Notes: generated from the letters alone by a model not told the origin. A stretch of DNA of 64,000 nucleotides from Metridium senile (GCA_949775045.1 OX459095.1:21914811-21978810); one strand, 5' to 3'; counted from the first letter of the stretch, positions 33,470 through 45,605 are shown. Numbers and translations: made by a program.

Positions 33470-34360
33470 TGATCTGGCTACTGAAACAAACTAGTAATGA
33501 ACTATCTCTTACAATTTGCTTTTAGAGCATACAATACAAAATTAAGCGGGAGAGCTCGTACAGATATTTTACAGCCCATTTTGTGGTTAGTCATTTCCCT
33601 CGAAAATTAAAAAGTATTTTGCCTTGTTTTTTTTTTTTCACGCATAGCCATGTATCACACATCAAAATTTCCGTAGAAGAATGGTGTGTTCGAATCCACA
33701 GTTTATATTTACACATATACTTACTTTGCGAGATTTCAATCGTTATCGCTGTATTCTATCGGTCATTGTCTTATGAGACTCTTATTCAAAATTGCGAGCG
33801 GACGGTAGAGCCTTGAGAACTGAAAATGATATATATTATTTTTTCGCCGGTTATAAGTCGTCTGAGTATATATATATTCTATACCATGCTGTGACAGGCT
33901 TTTCTGGATGTTTTTAAACAATTCAAATTGTTTTTAAAGCGGGTTTCTACTTGGAAAGATCATATGTTCAAAATCATAAAAATATGTTTTCCGATGCTTA
34001 CGAAAGGTCGAAGGCTCTGGGAATCCCTACAATTTAAAGTAATATGATTGGCCGAGCGGTATAACAATGGCTGACTAGGTATATGGTATATCCACAGTAG
34101 CCCAAGCTCGTTATTTATAAGAGAATATAAGGCGACTTTTAAAACTTTGATGTTTTTCAACTTAATATTAATCTAATTCAATAAAAACGTTCAGTGTCAT
34201 TTTCAGTCAAGGTTAATTTAAATAATTGTTTGTGAAGATTTCAAGCGATTTGGGTGAAGGTTATTTTTAAATTCACCTAGCTCACTGTGCTGGGAAGATT
34301 GCATCTTCGGAGAACCTCAAACACACATGAACTTACTTCACATGCTTACACATTTTTTTC
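33470..34360. other. gene-free AT-rich region
   Basis: Nothing recognisable; short open frames without domain features. Confidence 0.4.
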
Positions 34361-34375
34361 TTTTTTAAGGTTACT

Positions 34376-34456
34376 TAGCCTGAGAAAACAGACGTTGTTT
34401 CGCTCCTCGTCCCCCCGCGAAACTAGGAGCGAAACAACGTCTGTTTTCTCAGGCTA
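34376..34456. mobile_element. 81-bp near-perfect palindromic MITE with 9-bp target duplication
   Basis: Two arms of about 33 bp (TAGCCTGAGAAAACAGACG... and its complement ending ...CTCAGGCTA) enclose a short loop. AAGGTTACT flanks both sides (34367-34375 and 34457-34465). A 9-bp duplication fits Mutator-like or Merlin-like transposition. Confidence 0.85.
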
Positions 34457-34924
34457 AAGGTTACTGTGAACCTTTAAGCCAAAAATTTGGCTGATTTTTT
34501 TTTTATTTGAAGATTTTAACGTTTATAACATAAACTTTTGATTATTGAAACAAAAAAATCATAATGTTACCTACTTCCAGGGATATTTAAATAAATTCGT
34601 TTTTATGGAAAACAAATTTACTTGAAAAGTGACATTATTATCCTATAATCCTATTATTGCTTGGTTCGTTTATGAGATATCATGTTGCGTTACTTTTCTA
34701 AATTTCTTCATAATTTTAGATGTTTCTTGATTTACTAGCTTGCTTTACTATTTGATTTAATCTTATTTTTGTTCGCCATGTTTACCGCTTTGTGCTCTAT
34801 TAAAAAGTATTTTATGAGCGTTTGTTATCTGATTTATAAAAACGTTCCGCAGAGTATTACCAAAACAAATCTATTGGTTGATTTGTGACCTTTAAGTGAC
34901 CTCAAGTGACCTTAAGTGACCGCA

Positions 34925-35715
34925 TGAATATAAGGACTTGATTTTCTATTACAAATGTCGATCTGGTAGTTATAATATACCAATAGATAACTATGTTTTA
35001 CCTAAGAATACTCGGCTCACTCGTCACAGTTCTGCCCTTGATGTACTAATACCTAATTGTCGAACTAAAGTATTTCAAGTAAGCTATTTTAATCGCATGC
35101 CTAAAGTCTGGAATAATCTTCCCCAGTCGGTTCGTTCTGTTACTTCTCTTAACCTGTTTAAATCTTTACTAATAAAACATTACTCTGCTGCTTTTACTAA
35201 CACATATAATACCGATAACTTTAACACCTGAAAATCTGTTTGTGCTAAGTGTTGTTCGTACCGTAACATCCTTTCTTCTAAATCATGCTGCTACTAATTT
35301 GCAGACTGTGACCGAAAGTAATTGTATTTAGAATTTCTTGCCAAGTTTTATATATAATATATTATTACTATCATTTTACTATTTTTTATTATTATTATTC
35401 ACTCAGTAAAATATACGTAACCAATGTAAATAGTATTTTTATTATGATTATTTTTTATTTTTTTATTATTATTATTAATAGAATATTTACTAGCTAGAAT
35501 TATGTTTTAATCACATATTGTATTGTATTTTATTAATGTTAATTTATTTATATTATTTCCGGGTACACTTAATCTGGAGCCTCGCTCTGTTGTGTAATCC
35601 CTCACCACTTCATGTATTATTTTTTAGCAAATTCTCATTTTAGTATTTTTTTTTTTTTTTGTATTATATTGTATTTTTAAGGTGGAAGTGATTAAATAAA
35701 TAAAAATAAATAAAT
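34925..35715 (+). mobile_element. 5'-truncated LINE, ORF2 C-terminus plus 3'UTR
   Basis: The open frame to 35231 encodes the last part of a non-LTR ORF2 (LIFYYKCRSGSYN; NTRLTRHSSALDVL; VFQVSYFNRMPKVWNNLP). After its stop comes an AT-rich 3'UTR ending in an AAATAAAT-type tail. It is related to the LINE at 17.1-18.2 kb, which has the equivalent FQASYFNHIVKLWN segment, but is better preserved in this part. Everything upstream of the C-terminus is missing. Confidence 0.85.
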
Positions 35716-36089
35716 GAATATTATTTAACGCGACTCGAAAATAGATTTTTTAACGAAAGGTACCCGCGAAGGCTCACAGTAACCTTAAGTTTTTAGAATT
35801 CTGATCCAAAAATGTTATTTTACTGTATATTTTCTTATCCATGCCTAATCTCACCGCTCAAATGCCACCACTTCTTTAACCATTAAAATCAATTCATAAA
35901 AAATAAATAGTTTACAAATTTCAAGCTTGTTAAGGTTCCTACAGAAGATGATGAATATTTATTAAGTTGGCGGCGATGCGTTCATCCTTGTATACCTCTG
36001 GGTAAGATAAGATAGAGCATGTACTCTGTCGCCATGGTCGCAGAGATTCTGGCTTCTGGTCAGTAGGGTTTCCCAGGGCCATCGATCCG

Positions 36090-37035
36090 GAGAATGAGTA
36101 GGGTATGGGTACGACAATGTAAACCTAAGCTTTCTAGATTATACCGTCTCGAAGGACAACCTTATAATAATGTTGCATAGGATTTTACATCGTTTAATTA
36201 CAATAGCAACAATTAAAGTACCAGAAAAATGTAAAATATTATTGTGTTTTGTTTCATTGATCATCTTTCGAAATCGAGAATTAGAACGTATTCCCTAAAA
36301 TTTCTCGGCCGTACTCATAAACTGTATGAACTAGGCACAACTATATAGATATCCTCATTCTATCTTCGCCAAAACTATACTCGATCGAACTTCAACTCGT
36401 TTCTTTGGAGTTTCATGTAAAAGCACGGACTGTTTTGTTGTCTAATGTGTCAGTAGCACCGCGCGTCGACAATAAATAAAAACTTATATTAACATATATT
36501 TACCTAGTAATAATAAATATTATGATTTTTTGCTTGAGCGCGCAGCTGCTTACGATATCTACTTTTTTTTGTGCGCCGAAAACTTACAAAGAAGTATTAA
36601 AAAAGAGCTTGAAATGTTCTATGTATATAATTAACAGGTAATATTACGTAACAGTATAATGACATCTAAAGAAAAGCTTCTGTATTGCGAAACTTCGTTT
36701 CGGGTGTAAAATACAATAGTTCACTTCAACAAGGTCAAGTGCTCCCTATAAGAAGTTTGTTGTATTTTCATCTGATTGTCTTGCGGTTTGAAGTTTACAC
36801 TCGACTTACCAAAGACTAAAAACGGGAATAAAATTGAGTACCACTCAATTAATGATGATAGTTTAAATTGTCTTCTTTTTTTAGAATGCAGGTGCATGTA
36901 AATTACAATCACTTGCACTTAAGCCAAATCAAGCGCACCATAATACTAGCGTCTTTTGCAGCCGTCCATCTAATGAAAGATTTAATGCAGAGCAAGAACT
37001 ACAACGTACACGCTGACACTTTTATAGCGCCAAAG
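36090..37035 (+). promoter_or_regulatory. upstream region and candidate 5'UTR exon of GPCR 2
   Basis: Contains the conserved receptor-flank motifs (TCGATCGAACTTCAACTCG near 36383; CGTCTTTTGCAGCCGTCCAT near 36951) and ends in CGCCAAAG|GTAGAT, a donor-like site at 37035/37036. It pairs with the acceptor-like TTAATAG at 37230-37236 to outline a 201-bp 5'UTR intron. Conservation among the copies supports function; transcript evidence is lacking. Confidence 0.45.
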
Positions 37036-37238
37036 GTAGATACTTTTTGAATTTCATGATCAAAAACTAAATAGTAAATCACGAGTAATTAGTGTACAAA
37101 GATATCACGACCGCAACATCGACATTTTTTTTTACATTCTTGTTTTTCTTTTCCACAACTCGATAACACAAAACAGCGAGCTGCGAGGTTTTTATATAGT
37201 CCTAAAAGACTTTGTTTGCTCTTGTTCTATTAATAGAA

Positions 37239-38159
37239 ATGGCAAGGGACAAAGCGTTGAACGATGTATTGAGCTTCAAGTCACACGAAATGAAAAAGTG
37301 GATTATTATGTATTGCATCGAGGCAATATGGATCATCGTCGTCAACATCATCACTATCATAACATTCTCTATCAACAGAAAGGTATTTAGGCGAAGTGTG
37401 ATTTGCCTTGTAAACCTTGCCATTTCGGATCTAGTATTTGGAATTTGTCTTCTGACTCAGGGGATTCACAATTATTTCGCCCTTTTGAACACCAGGCAAC
37501 ACATGACCAGCCATATGCAAGTGAACGCTGTTTTGGAGGCATTTGTGTTTTTCTGTGGCTCTTCTTCTGGTATGTGCCTTTTCATCGTTGCACTGGAACG
37601 CGTCTTTGCAATGTTTGCGCCATTTCGCTATCGTGTCGCAAATCTTCAAGCTTACGCCACTGTTATTGGAATGAGTTGGTGTGTGTGTGTAGGTGTTGGT
37701 TTGGGTCACTACTTCACTCCAAGTAAATCAGCTTATATTCTCATGTACTTCTACACGACTGGCATCGTTTTAGGTCTGCTGGTTATTATCATCTCATACG
37801 CAGCGATATTTATTAAAGTGAGATCTCAAAACCAGCTGCATAACAGAGCCACACAAGCCGCCGCCCAGCTTCTAGAACGAACGATGGCATACACCTTAAT
37901 GATAGTGACATTTTGTTCACTGTTAACATGGTTGCCCACTGCAGTACTGTTTGTGCTGTATCAGATAACATCTACTCAAATCTCTAGTCATATATCGGGT
38001 GTTGCTTTTATGATTTTTTGCTCAAACTCATTCATCAATCCAATCATCTATGCATTCAGGATGAAGGAGTTTAGAAATGCGTCGTTCCAGTTTCTGTGTA
38101 AATGTTCACGGCATCGAATACATCCTATGGAACTTAATAGGCCTCCTCGGCCCCGATGA
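37239..38159 (+). CDS. orphan class A GPCR 2
   Basis: An intact receptor of 306 residues, starting at the conserved ATGGCAAGGGAC (an upstream in-frame extension has no ATG). It has TM1 with IVVNIITIITF, TM2 NLAISDLVFG, TM3 ending ALERVFAMF, loop 2 APFRYR, TM4 W, TM6 LLTWLPTA, TM7 NSFINPIIYAF and helix 8 FRNASFQFLCKC. It differs from the other array members in TM1 (KKWIIMYCIEAIW), ICL3 (AAAQLLERTMAYT) and the TM3 Gly (FFCGSSSG for FFCCSSSG). It is nearly identical to GPCR5, with two differences: Leu/Val in GVGxGHY and Ser/Ala in ITxTQ. Its 3' flank is interrupted by a 0.7-kb foldback element that GPCR1 and GPCR4 lack. Ligand unknown; plasma-membrane G-protein coupling inferred from the motifs. 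Confidence 0.94.
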   Translation: MARDKALNDVLSFKSHEMKKWIIMYCIEAIWIIVVNIITIITFSINRKVFRRSVICLVNLAISDLVFGICLLTQGIHNYFALLNTRQHMTSHMQVNAVLEAFVFFCGSSSGMCLFIVALERVFAMFAPFRYRVANLQAYATVIGMSWCVCVGVGLGHYFTPSKSAYILMYFYTTGIVLGLLVIIISYAAIFIKVRSQNQLHNRATQAAAQLLERTMAYTLMIVTFCSLLTWLPTAVLFVLYQITSTQISSHISGVAFMIFCSNSFINPIIYAFRMKEFRNASFQFLCKCSRHRIHPMELNRPPRPR

Positions 38160-38290
38160 CGTGTGTAAGTTACTTGAAAAAAAAATTATCTCATTACAAA
38201 TGACTTAACTTGTCCTTGATTGTGATTTATAGTCACTTACTAAGAACTGTTACCCAGTAGCATTTGATTTTGTTTCATGGATATAGTGTT

Positions 38291-39000
38291 TTTAAACACT
38301 TCTCCGTAAGAACCTCATGACCACCTGAGATAAAAAAATAGAATTATTTGAAAACTTGTGTGTAGAAAGCTTTTCATATAGGTACTGCCAAAAAGGGGTT
38401 CATAAGGAGTTACGATAATTTTTTGCTTAGCTTCAGGGGGGTCAAGTTGAAGACCAAAATTAGGCTTTTGGCCACTTCTCGTTAACAAGTACTGAAGTTT
38501 GAACCTCTGTAACTCTATGAAAATTTCGTGACAACTAATTCCTTTCGGGTAAAAATAAATGTATATCTTGCCTATGAGGGGACACTCTCAAAGTTTTAAA
38601 ACATCTAATTAAACACTAAAAATGAGGTTTCGAAGTTAGCTAAAATATGATCAAATATATATATAAAAAAACTCAAAAGTTAGTCGTCGCACGGCTATAA
38701 AATGTTTGTGCTAGCAAGATAAAAGATTAGTCTTTTAAGGGATACAAAAACATTTTGCGGCATGCAGGATTTTGGCTCGACGAAAAGTCCCTATTTTCGA
38801 GTCAAAATACGAATGTCGACATTTCAGTATAAATTTGAAACTGAAACTAAACGAAAAATTCTCGAAACTCCTTATGAACCCCTTTTTGGAAGTACCCATA
38901 TGAAAGGTTTTCTACACACAAAGATTGAAATAATTCTATTTTTTTTTTATCTCAGGCTGTCATGAGGTTTTTACGGAGATATCCTCTTTTACATAAAATA
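38291..39000. mobile_element. 0.7-kb foldback element in the GPCR 2 3' flank
   Basis: CTCCGTAAGAACCTCATGAC (left) pairs with GTCATGAGGTTTTTACGGAG (right), and TAGGTACTGCCAAAAAGGGG pairs with CCCCTTTTTGGAAGTACCCA further in. The equivalent 3' flank of GPCR1 and GPCR4 reads straight through (ATAGTGTTTATGCTCTATG), so the insertion site is defined by empty copies. The minor open frame inside (38762 onward) lies in one arm and is not a gene. Confidence 0.85.
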
Positions 39001-39551
39001 TGCTCTATGTAGTATTTTAAGCATATTCTTATTGCTATTATTATAAAGTGTCATATAATAGCTTTCTATTTTTGTAAATATCTACATGAATAGTTTTATA
39101 AAATGGGTGTTAGATCGTAAGACCCCTTTGTATATAAAATGCTAGCACAATCAGTTAATGCTAAAAATTTATGTTTAAGTGTACGAAAAAACCCTTTTTA
39201 TCAAAATATTCTTCAATTGTTAGGCCTATTTTTCGCTGTATACTTTGTATTTTTGTACAATGGCACAACAAAGCCAAACACGAGAAAACATTTGAAAGCA
39301 CCACTCCCCGCAGGCGGAGTGCTTTTATTGTTTTCGAGTGTTTGGAAAACCCATGAGCACGAGTTTTTTTAATTACTCATACAAATTGATAATTCAATGA
39401 GATTATCAGTGTCATTGTCAAGAGCTGTATTGACTAAATCAAGTCAAGACACATGCAGGCAGCCCAACTATTCTCTTTGAGGATCTTTTTTTAATGACAA
39501 TAAAGTTATTTTTAACTGCGCGCCGAGCGACATACATATTGAGGGCGCGGT

Positions 39552-39808
39552 GGGGTTCCTGTGGTGAATTTGTTTGAATGCGCGCGGGTGGGATTCCTGT
39601 GGCTTTTTGCAAGCAATTTTTCGTCAAAGTCGCGCGGTGATAAAGAGGTAGTATTTTGACAAATTAGGTAGTATTTTGGTAGTGTTTTAGTATCAAGATA
39701 ATACTTTCTTCGATTTTTCTGTCGTACGTGTGATTCCGCGCGACCAAAAAATTGCTTGCAAAAAGCCACAGGAATCCCATCCGCGCATTCAAACAAATAC
39801 ACCACAGG
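39552..39808. mobile_element. foldback element, unit 1 copy
   Basis: TTCCTGTGGTGAATTTGTTT...GGGATTCCTGTGGCTTTTTG pairs with CAAAAAGCCACAGGAATCCC...AAACAAATACACCACAGGAA. GC-rich arms with GCGCGC motifs; no gene. Confidence 0.75.
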
Positions 39809-40258
39809 AAGATGTACACTGGAAGATGCACGCAGATGCACGCATAATAAATCGATTTAAATAGAAAACCACAAGAATATAAAAATCATCATAAAAAGTA
39901 TTTTTCTTACTTGACAATTAGCAGTCAAAGCACAGTTTATTCATTCTCATTTTTTTAAAACATATTACAAATTACAACTCTATTTAAAAAAAGGATAATT
40001 ACAGAAATGTAGCTAAATAACTCAAAAAAGCCTGAGATTACAGTCATTTATGACGAGAATGACCGTTTGAAAAGCTTTTATTTTGCACAACCAAGGATAT
40101 TCTCTCAGAGGAAAATATTCTTCTTCTAAGTACCCTAAGTACAAGACAGAACGCTTAAAATATTTCATTATAGGCTCAAGCATCAAAGAAATTTTAGTTA
40201 ATATTGAATATATTATAAGATCGGTTTAAAAAAATGTATCACAAAGTATTGTCTATTG

Positions 40259-40484
40259 CAGTGCGACTACTGATACCGGGGGCACACAAGCATATTTAAA
40301 AATAAATATTTTGAGATCAAACAAAAATTTCGTACAGGGTTCTCACAGGCTAAGATGTTTTGATTACATCTTTATCTATTCCGTTCACATATAATGAAAA
40401 TTGTTAGCATCAAACATTTGTTCATATTCTCAATCGTGATTGGATAATTATGTTTTGGTGGCCGCTGTTTTAGTAGTCGCACTG
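40259..40484. mobile_element. 226-bp MITE, CAGTGCGACTACT termini, unit 1 copy
   Basis: Inverted tips CAGTGCGACTACT and AGTAGTCGCACTG. The interior is non-coding. The CAG..CTG tips suggest a cut-and-paste family, but no convincing target duplication was identified. Confidence 0.7.
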
Positions 40485-41966
40485 TAAATATTTATTTATT
40501 GCAACTATCTTTTATAATTATAAGTCTTTATTAAATAAATGTTAATATGCAAATAAGACATCGGGCTGCTCTGTATTCGCAAGAAATTACCAACTTTTCA
40601 TGATATATAGCTCACTTAATTTCACGTTGTGAAATCGCTCTAGTGCACTCTTGATCTGATTTGAGTGCAAACGATTGTGATTTACACCTGCATTCTAAAT
40701 AACAAAAGCAGAGAATTTAACCTCGCATCATTGGGTAGTTCTCAATGTTGTTTGGGATGTTAGTCCTTCGGAGTCAAGTGGGAACTTCAAACCATAGGGA
40801 GACCCTTACCTTGTTAGAGTGTAAACTATTGTGATTCAAAAATCATATAGAATACAATCAATCATGTAATATTCTAGAAAATACAAATTACTCGTGGGAT
40901 ATTGCACGGTATGCCACTCGATACCATAGTAAGTATTTTACAACTGAAACAAAGCTCGGTAATGCAAGCAACAAATTACTCCGCTAACAAGTTGTGCGGT
41001 CTACCGTGCAGGCTCGGTTACAAAAGATTTACTTAGATATGAGGAAGTTACTGTTTTCAAAGAGTCAGAGCAAGACTTGCCGTAAGCTGCGTTGCCGGCG
41101 GTTTGCGGGATTGCGAAAACCGCAGACTCCGGAAATGTAGGCTAGATAGATGCATATTATTAGTTTCTTCGTGAAAAAGGTCGATAATGATAAGAGCTGG
41201 GGGTGGTGGGGGATGTACCTACGTGTAATACTCTGGATTAAACGTAAATTCAATGAAGTCATAATATCCACTCGGTTCCTTAATTCTACATATCAATTCA
41301 AATGAATACTTTTACCACAATTCTAAATTTATTTATTTTCTGATTGATGAAAAACGGTTGCCATATCATAAAGGGCGGTCACTAAGCGAGCATGTATTTT
41401 GAACAAAAACGGATTCGAGCGTCAACGCGTTGCCGTATTCGCAGCGTATTGAAAACTGAGCAAGCAGAAATATGAGCAAGCAGAAATATGTTATTTGGAA
41501 GATTCTATTGCTATCAATATAATTCAAGTGAACCTTTTTTTTTTATTAATGTTTATTTTTCACACAATATATGGCTTACAAATAGATTAACGTTATTTAC
41601 AGGTAGAAAGTACCATACTAAATAAATGTGGCACCCGAGAAAACTTACAAGTGTATGATTTATATGTTAACGTTGTTTTCAGGTAGAAAGTGCCACACTA
41701 GATGTCAAGTGAGTCTATATGAAACCTAAATTACAGAGATTTGTATGTAAGTGTTCATTGAAGTTTTCCTTGCTAGCCTAATTGTGGTGTTTTTCACACT
41801 TTTGAAATTCTCACAACTTCTCAATAATTTAATATTTTTGTCCAACCTTTTTACCTTTGTTGATGTCATTCTAATCTATAACTTTGATGTAGTGTTCAAT
41901 TAAAATATGAATTAAAAAAAATTGATAATGAAGTGGCGGCCATATTGGCATTCAGTCAATGAAGTT

Positions 41967-42166
41967 TAGGCCTCGTCTACACGAATCCGATCCGGCTGAA
42001 ACCGCATAGAAATATTTGCGTCCACACGAATCCGCGTATCCGGACGATTCAAGTAAAAGTATGCGGTTTCGGTGACCGGATTCACTGGATTCGTGTGGAC
42101 GATAGGCCGATTCGCATCAAAAAGTATGCGGTTTCAAAAGTATCCGGATCCGTGTAGACGGGGTCT
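41967..42166. mobile_element. 200-bp MITE, unit 1 copy
   Basis: GGCCTCGTCTACACGAATCCG at the left pairs imperfectly with CCGGATCCGTGTAGACGGGGTC at the right. Internal motifs ATGCGGTTTC and GATTCGTGTGGACG are repeated. It lies just 3' of minus-strand GPCR3. Confidence 0.75.
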
Positions 42167-42316
42167 TAATATCTTCGAGTGATAAAAATATTTCACGAGT
42201 GAGCGCAGCAACAACAATAGATCGGCTGTCTGTGGGACGCAATGACACACATGCACAAACTAAAGCAACGCCAAAATGGTTATAATAAGGTATTGTTTCC
42301 ACGTGAATTACATCCG

Positions 42317-43234
42317 TCATTGGGGCCGAGGAAGACTATTTAGTGCTGTAGGATGTATTCGATGCCGTGAACATTTACACAGAAACTTGAACGACGCATT
42401 TCTAAACTCCTTCATCCTGAATGCATAGATGATAGGATTGATGAATGAATTGAAACACATTATCATAAAAGCAACACCTGATATCTGACTAGAGGTTTGA
42501 GCGGTTGTTATCTGATACAGAAACAGTACTGCAATGGGCAGCCATGTTAACAGTGAACAAAATGTCACTATCATTAATGTGTAGGCCATCCTTCGTTCTT
42601 GTAAATGGGCGGCGGCTTGTGTGGCTCTGTTATGCAGCTGGTTTTGAGATCTTACTTTAATAAATATCGCTGTGTATGACATGGTTAGAACCAAAAGACC
42701 AAAAACAATGCAAGTCGTGTAGAAGTACAGGAGTATGTTTCCTGATTTACTTGGAGTGAGGTAGTGACCTACACCAACACCTACACACACACACCAACCC
42801 ATTCCAATAACAGTGGCGTAAGCTTGAAGATTTAAGACACGATAGCGAAATGGCGCGAAAATTGCAAAGACGCGTTCGAGTGCAACGATGAAAAGGCACA
42901 TACCAGAAGAAGAGCTACAGAAAAAGATAACTGCCTCCATACCCGCGTTCACTTGCGTATACCTCGTCATTTGTTGAACGGTGTTCCAAAGGGCGAAACG
43001 ATTGTAAATACCCTGGATGAGAAGACAAACGCCCAATACTAAATCCGATACGGCAAGGTTAACAAGGCAGATCACACCTCGCTGAAAGACTTTTCTGTTG
43101 ATAGAGAATGTTATGATAGTGATGATGTTGACGATGATGATCCATATTGCCTCGATGAAATATATAGTAAACCAATTTTTCATTTCTAGTGACTTGAAGT
43201 TCAATAAATTGACCATCCCTTTGTCCCTTGCCAT
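42317..43234 (-). CDS. orphan class A GPCR 3
   Basis: An intact 305-residue receptor (MARDKGMVNLL start). It is one residue shorter than its paralogs because of a codon deletion at the end of TM6 (VLFLYQI versus VLFVLYQI). It keeps D2.50 in NLAVSDLVLG, ERV at the TM3 end, TM4 W, TWLP in TM6, NPIIYAF in TM7 and the FKFLCKC helix 8. It lies head-to-head with GPCR4, with the two ATGs 2.37 kb apart, so the pair may share upstream control DNA. On its own strand TTTCTATAG precedes the ATG by 2 nt, and CCAAAG|GTAGAT lies upstream at 43653/43652, implying a 5'UTR intron of about 416 bp. Its unit 2 counterpart, GPCR6, is broken. Confidence 0.94.
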   Translation of the reverse strand: MARDKGMVNLLNFKSLEMKNWFTIYFIEAIWIIIVNIITIITFSINRKVFQRGVICLVNLAVSDLVLGVCLLIQGIYNRFALWNTVQQMTRYTQVNAGMEAVIFFCSSSSGMCLFIVALERVFAIFAPFRYRVLNLQAYATVIGMGWCVCVGVGVGHYLTPSKSGNILLYFYTTCIVFGLLVLTMSYTAIFIKVRSQNQLHNRATQAAAHLQERRMAYTLMIVTFCSLLTWLPIAVLFLYQITTAQTSSQISGVAFMIMCFNSFINPIIYAFRMKEFRNASFKFLCKCSRHRIHPTALNSLPRPQ

Positions 43235-44410
43235 TTCTATAGAAACAGAGCAAATAACTTATTTTAGGTAATGTTTAATGGCCGGTACTGGACGGGGTTT
43301 TCAGTCCGAGGCGAAACCGAATTGGAGGCCTTTGAAGTACTTTTAAAATGAATTAATTATTCTGGAGAACTAATTATATGGTAAAACGAACTAAGTTTGA
43401 TGTTTACTAGTACACTGGGACTAGTGTCTGACTAAGTATCTGCATTGGACCAAAATTGCGCCATCGGGTTGGCTTATTACTGCATGATACTAGCTATTTT
43501 TAAAAAAAATCACACCTCGCTATTGGGTGTTATTGAGTAATCTAAAAGAAAAAAAAATACAAAAGAAAAAAAAAAGTTATGATATATTTGTAAACCAATT
43601 GCTCGTGATTTACTGATTGAGCTTTTGATCATGTAATTCAAAACGTATCTACCTTTGGCGCTATAAAAGTGTCAGTGTGCCGGTAAGTTGTTAGGTGTTA
43701 GTTTTTTCTCTGCAACAAATCTCTTGTTATCTGGACGGCTGGAAAAGATGCCAGTGTGCGCTTGATCTCGTTTGAGTGAAAACCATTGTCATTTACACCT
43801 GCATTCTAAAAAGAAATCTAATTTAACCTTACATCATTAAGTATAGTGCTCAATATTATTAAGGATGTTAGTCTTTCGAAGTCGAGTGTAAACTTCAAAC
43901 CGCAGAACAATCAGATGAATATATGACGGACTTCTTATAGGGAGCGATTTACCTTGTTTAAGTGTAAACTACTGTGATTTACAAATCATATAAAATACAG
44001 CCAATCATGTAACATTCTAGAAAATACAAGTGACTCGTGGGATATTACTAGGTATGCCACTCAAGACCATAGTAAGTATTTGACATCCGAAACAGACCTT
44101 GGTAATGCAGAAGCTTTTGTTAAGCTGTCATTATACAGTCACGTACCATTTCTCTGTAAATATATGTTAATGTACATATGTTTTTATTTATTGTAGACGC
44201 GCGGCGTTTTTTACCTTTTCCTGGTATTTTAAAGGTTTGTATTGTAATAAAACGATGTAAAATTTTATGCAACTTTATTTGTTAAGATTTTCCTTCTAGA
44301 CGGTATAATCTAGGGTTTTATATTACCGGTTCATAGAGGAGTGACGGACAAGCGGGGAGTTAGGCGAGAAATGACACCCGCGTCCCTCTCATACGTGGCG
44401 CGTCTCTTCT

Positions 44411-44540
44411 TTGTTTAATATACTAGTAGTTGCTCAGCTTGATTAGCTTTTTTTAGCTATTCTGAGAAACTTTTACCATTTATCTGAACATTCCTTAAAT
44501 TATAATTGTATAATTATTCTTGATATTGCTGGTAATAAAG

Positions 44541-44575
<35 letters not shown>

Positions 44576-44577
44576 CT
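44411..44577 (+). mobile_element. short retroelement 3' end with (GTT)n tail, unit 1 only
   Basis: About 167 bp present here but absent at the matching place in unit 2 (near 57391-57400), ending in a (GTT)n run. TTCT flanks both sides. The microsatellite tail and 5' truncation fit insertion of a non-LTR element's 3' end into the upstream DNA shared by GPCR3 and GPCR4 after the duplication. Confidence 0.7.
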
Positions 44578-45413
44578 CTTTCTCTCGGCCAAGTACCCTT
44601 CGTTCAAACATGAACTCGTTTTCTTAGAGTTTTTTTTGAGAAAAAGTAGAGACTGTTTTGCAGTCTACTGACCAATATAAATTGTGGTTGGACATTTGAT
44701 TGGACTATTTCTGATTTGTTTGGTAGACTTCGGTTAAAGTCGTCGTACTGTAAAAACTAGAAACGGACTGTTTTTCTGTATAATATGCCAGTAACACCGC
44801 GCGTCGACAATAAATAAATACATATGTAATTTAACATACATTTATATAGTAATAATATACATGAACAAATTCTAATTGGCTGAAAAAAGTGCAAAAAAGA
44901 GGTAATTCAATGCAAAGAGGTAATTCAGTGCAAAAACAGGCAATACAGTGCAAAAACAGGTAATACAGCGCAAGTATTACAGTGCACGTTACGGACTCTT
45001 TGACTGAAAACAAACTCGTGCAAATTAATCCCAAATTGAACTCAAAATCATATTATTACCTATACAAATGGCACGTAACTGTATAATGACAGCTAAAGAA
45101 AAGCTTCTGTATTACAAAGTAGAAAGCTTTGTTTCAACAAGGTCAACAGCTCCCTATTTTTCTACGCGGTTTGAAGTTTACACTCGACTTTTAAAGACTA
45201 ACATCCGAATTTATATTGAGCACTATACTCAATGATGCAAGGTTAAATTATCTTCTTTTGTTTTTTAAAAGTACGGCAGATGTAAAGAATAATTATTTGC
45301 ACTTAAGCTATGTGAAGCGTATTCTAGCGTCTTTTGCAGCCGTCCATCTAATAAGAGATTTAATGCAGAGCAAGAACTACAACGTACACGCTGACACTTT
45401 TATAGCGCCAAAG

Positions 45414-45603
45414 GTAGATACTTTTTGAATTTCATGATCAAAAACTCACGAGTAATTGGTTTACAAATATATCACGACCGCAACATCGACTATGTTTTTT
45501 CAATTCTTGTTTTTCTTTTACACAACTCGATAACACTTAACAGCGAGCTGCGAGGTTTTTATATAGTACTAAAAGACTTTGTTTGCTCTTGTTCTATTAA
45601 TAG
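45414..45603 (+). other. candidate 5'UTR intron of GPCR 4
   Basis: Donor-like CGCCAAAG|GTAGAT and acceptor-like TTCTATTAATAG, 190 bp apart. The acceptor AG lies 2 nt before the ATG. The same pair is kept in GPCR7 (58242-58431), GPCR2 (37036-37236) and GPCR5 (49588-49788). Inference from conservation only. Confidence 0.5.
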
Positions 45604-45605
45604 CA

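Larger units (their letters stand above)
34365..35788. mobile_element. inverted-repeat element carrying a nested MITE and a nested LINE
   Basis: TTAAGGTTACTGTGAACC (left end, read through the MITE insertion) is mirrored by GGCTCACAGTAACCTTAA at 35771-35788. The interior is interrupted by an 81-bp MITE near the left tip and by a 5'-truncated LINE. Similar ends (TTAAGGTTACTGTCAACC) occur near 14693 in an ANKRD13 intron. Confidence 0.65.

Noticed and set aside
37212..37238. N-terminal extension of GPCR2/4/5/7 upstream of MARDK
   Set aside because: The extension begins with TTG, not ATG, and runs through the conserved splice-acceptor-like AG; the ATG of MARDK is the better start.
37403..37726. 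107-codon frame inside GPCR2, and the same in GPCR5
   Set aside because: Out-of-frame shadow of the receptor coding sequence, kept only by receptor conservation.
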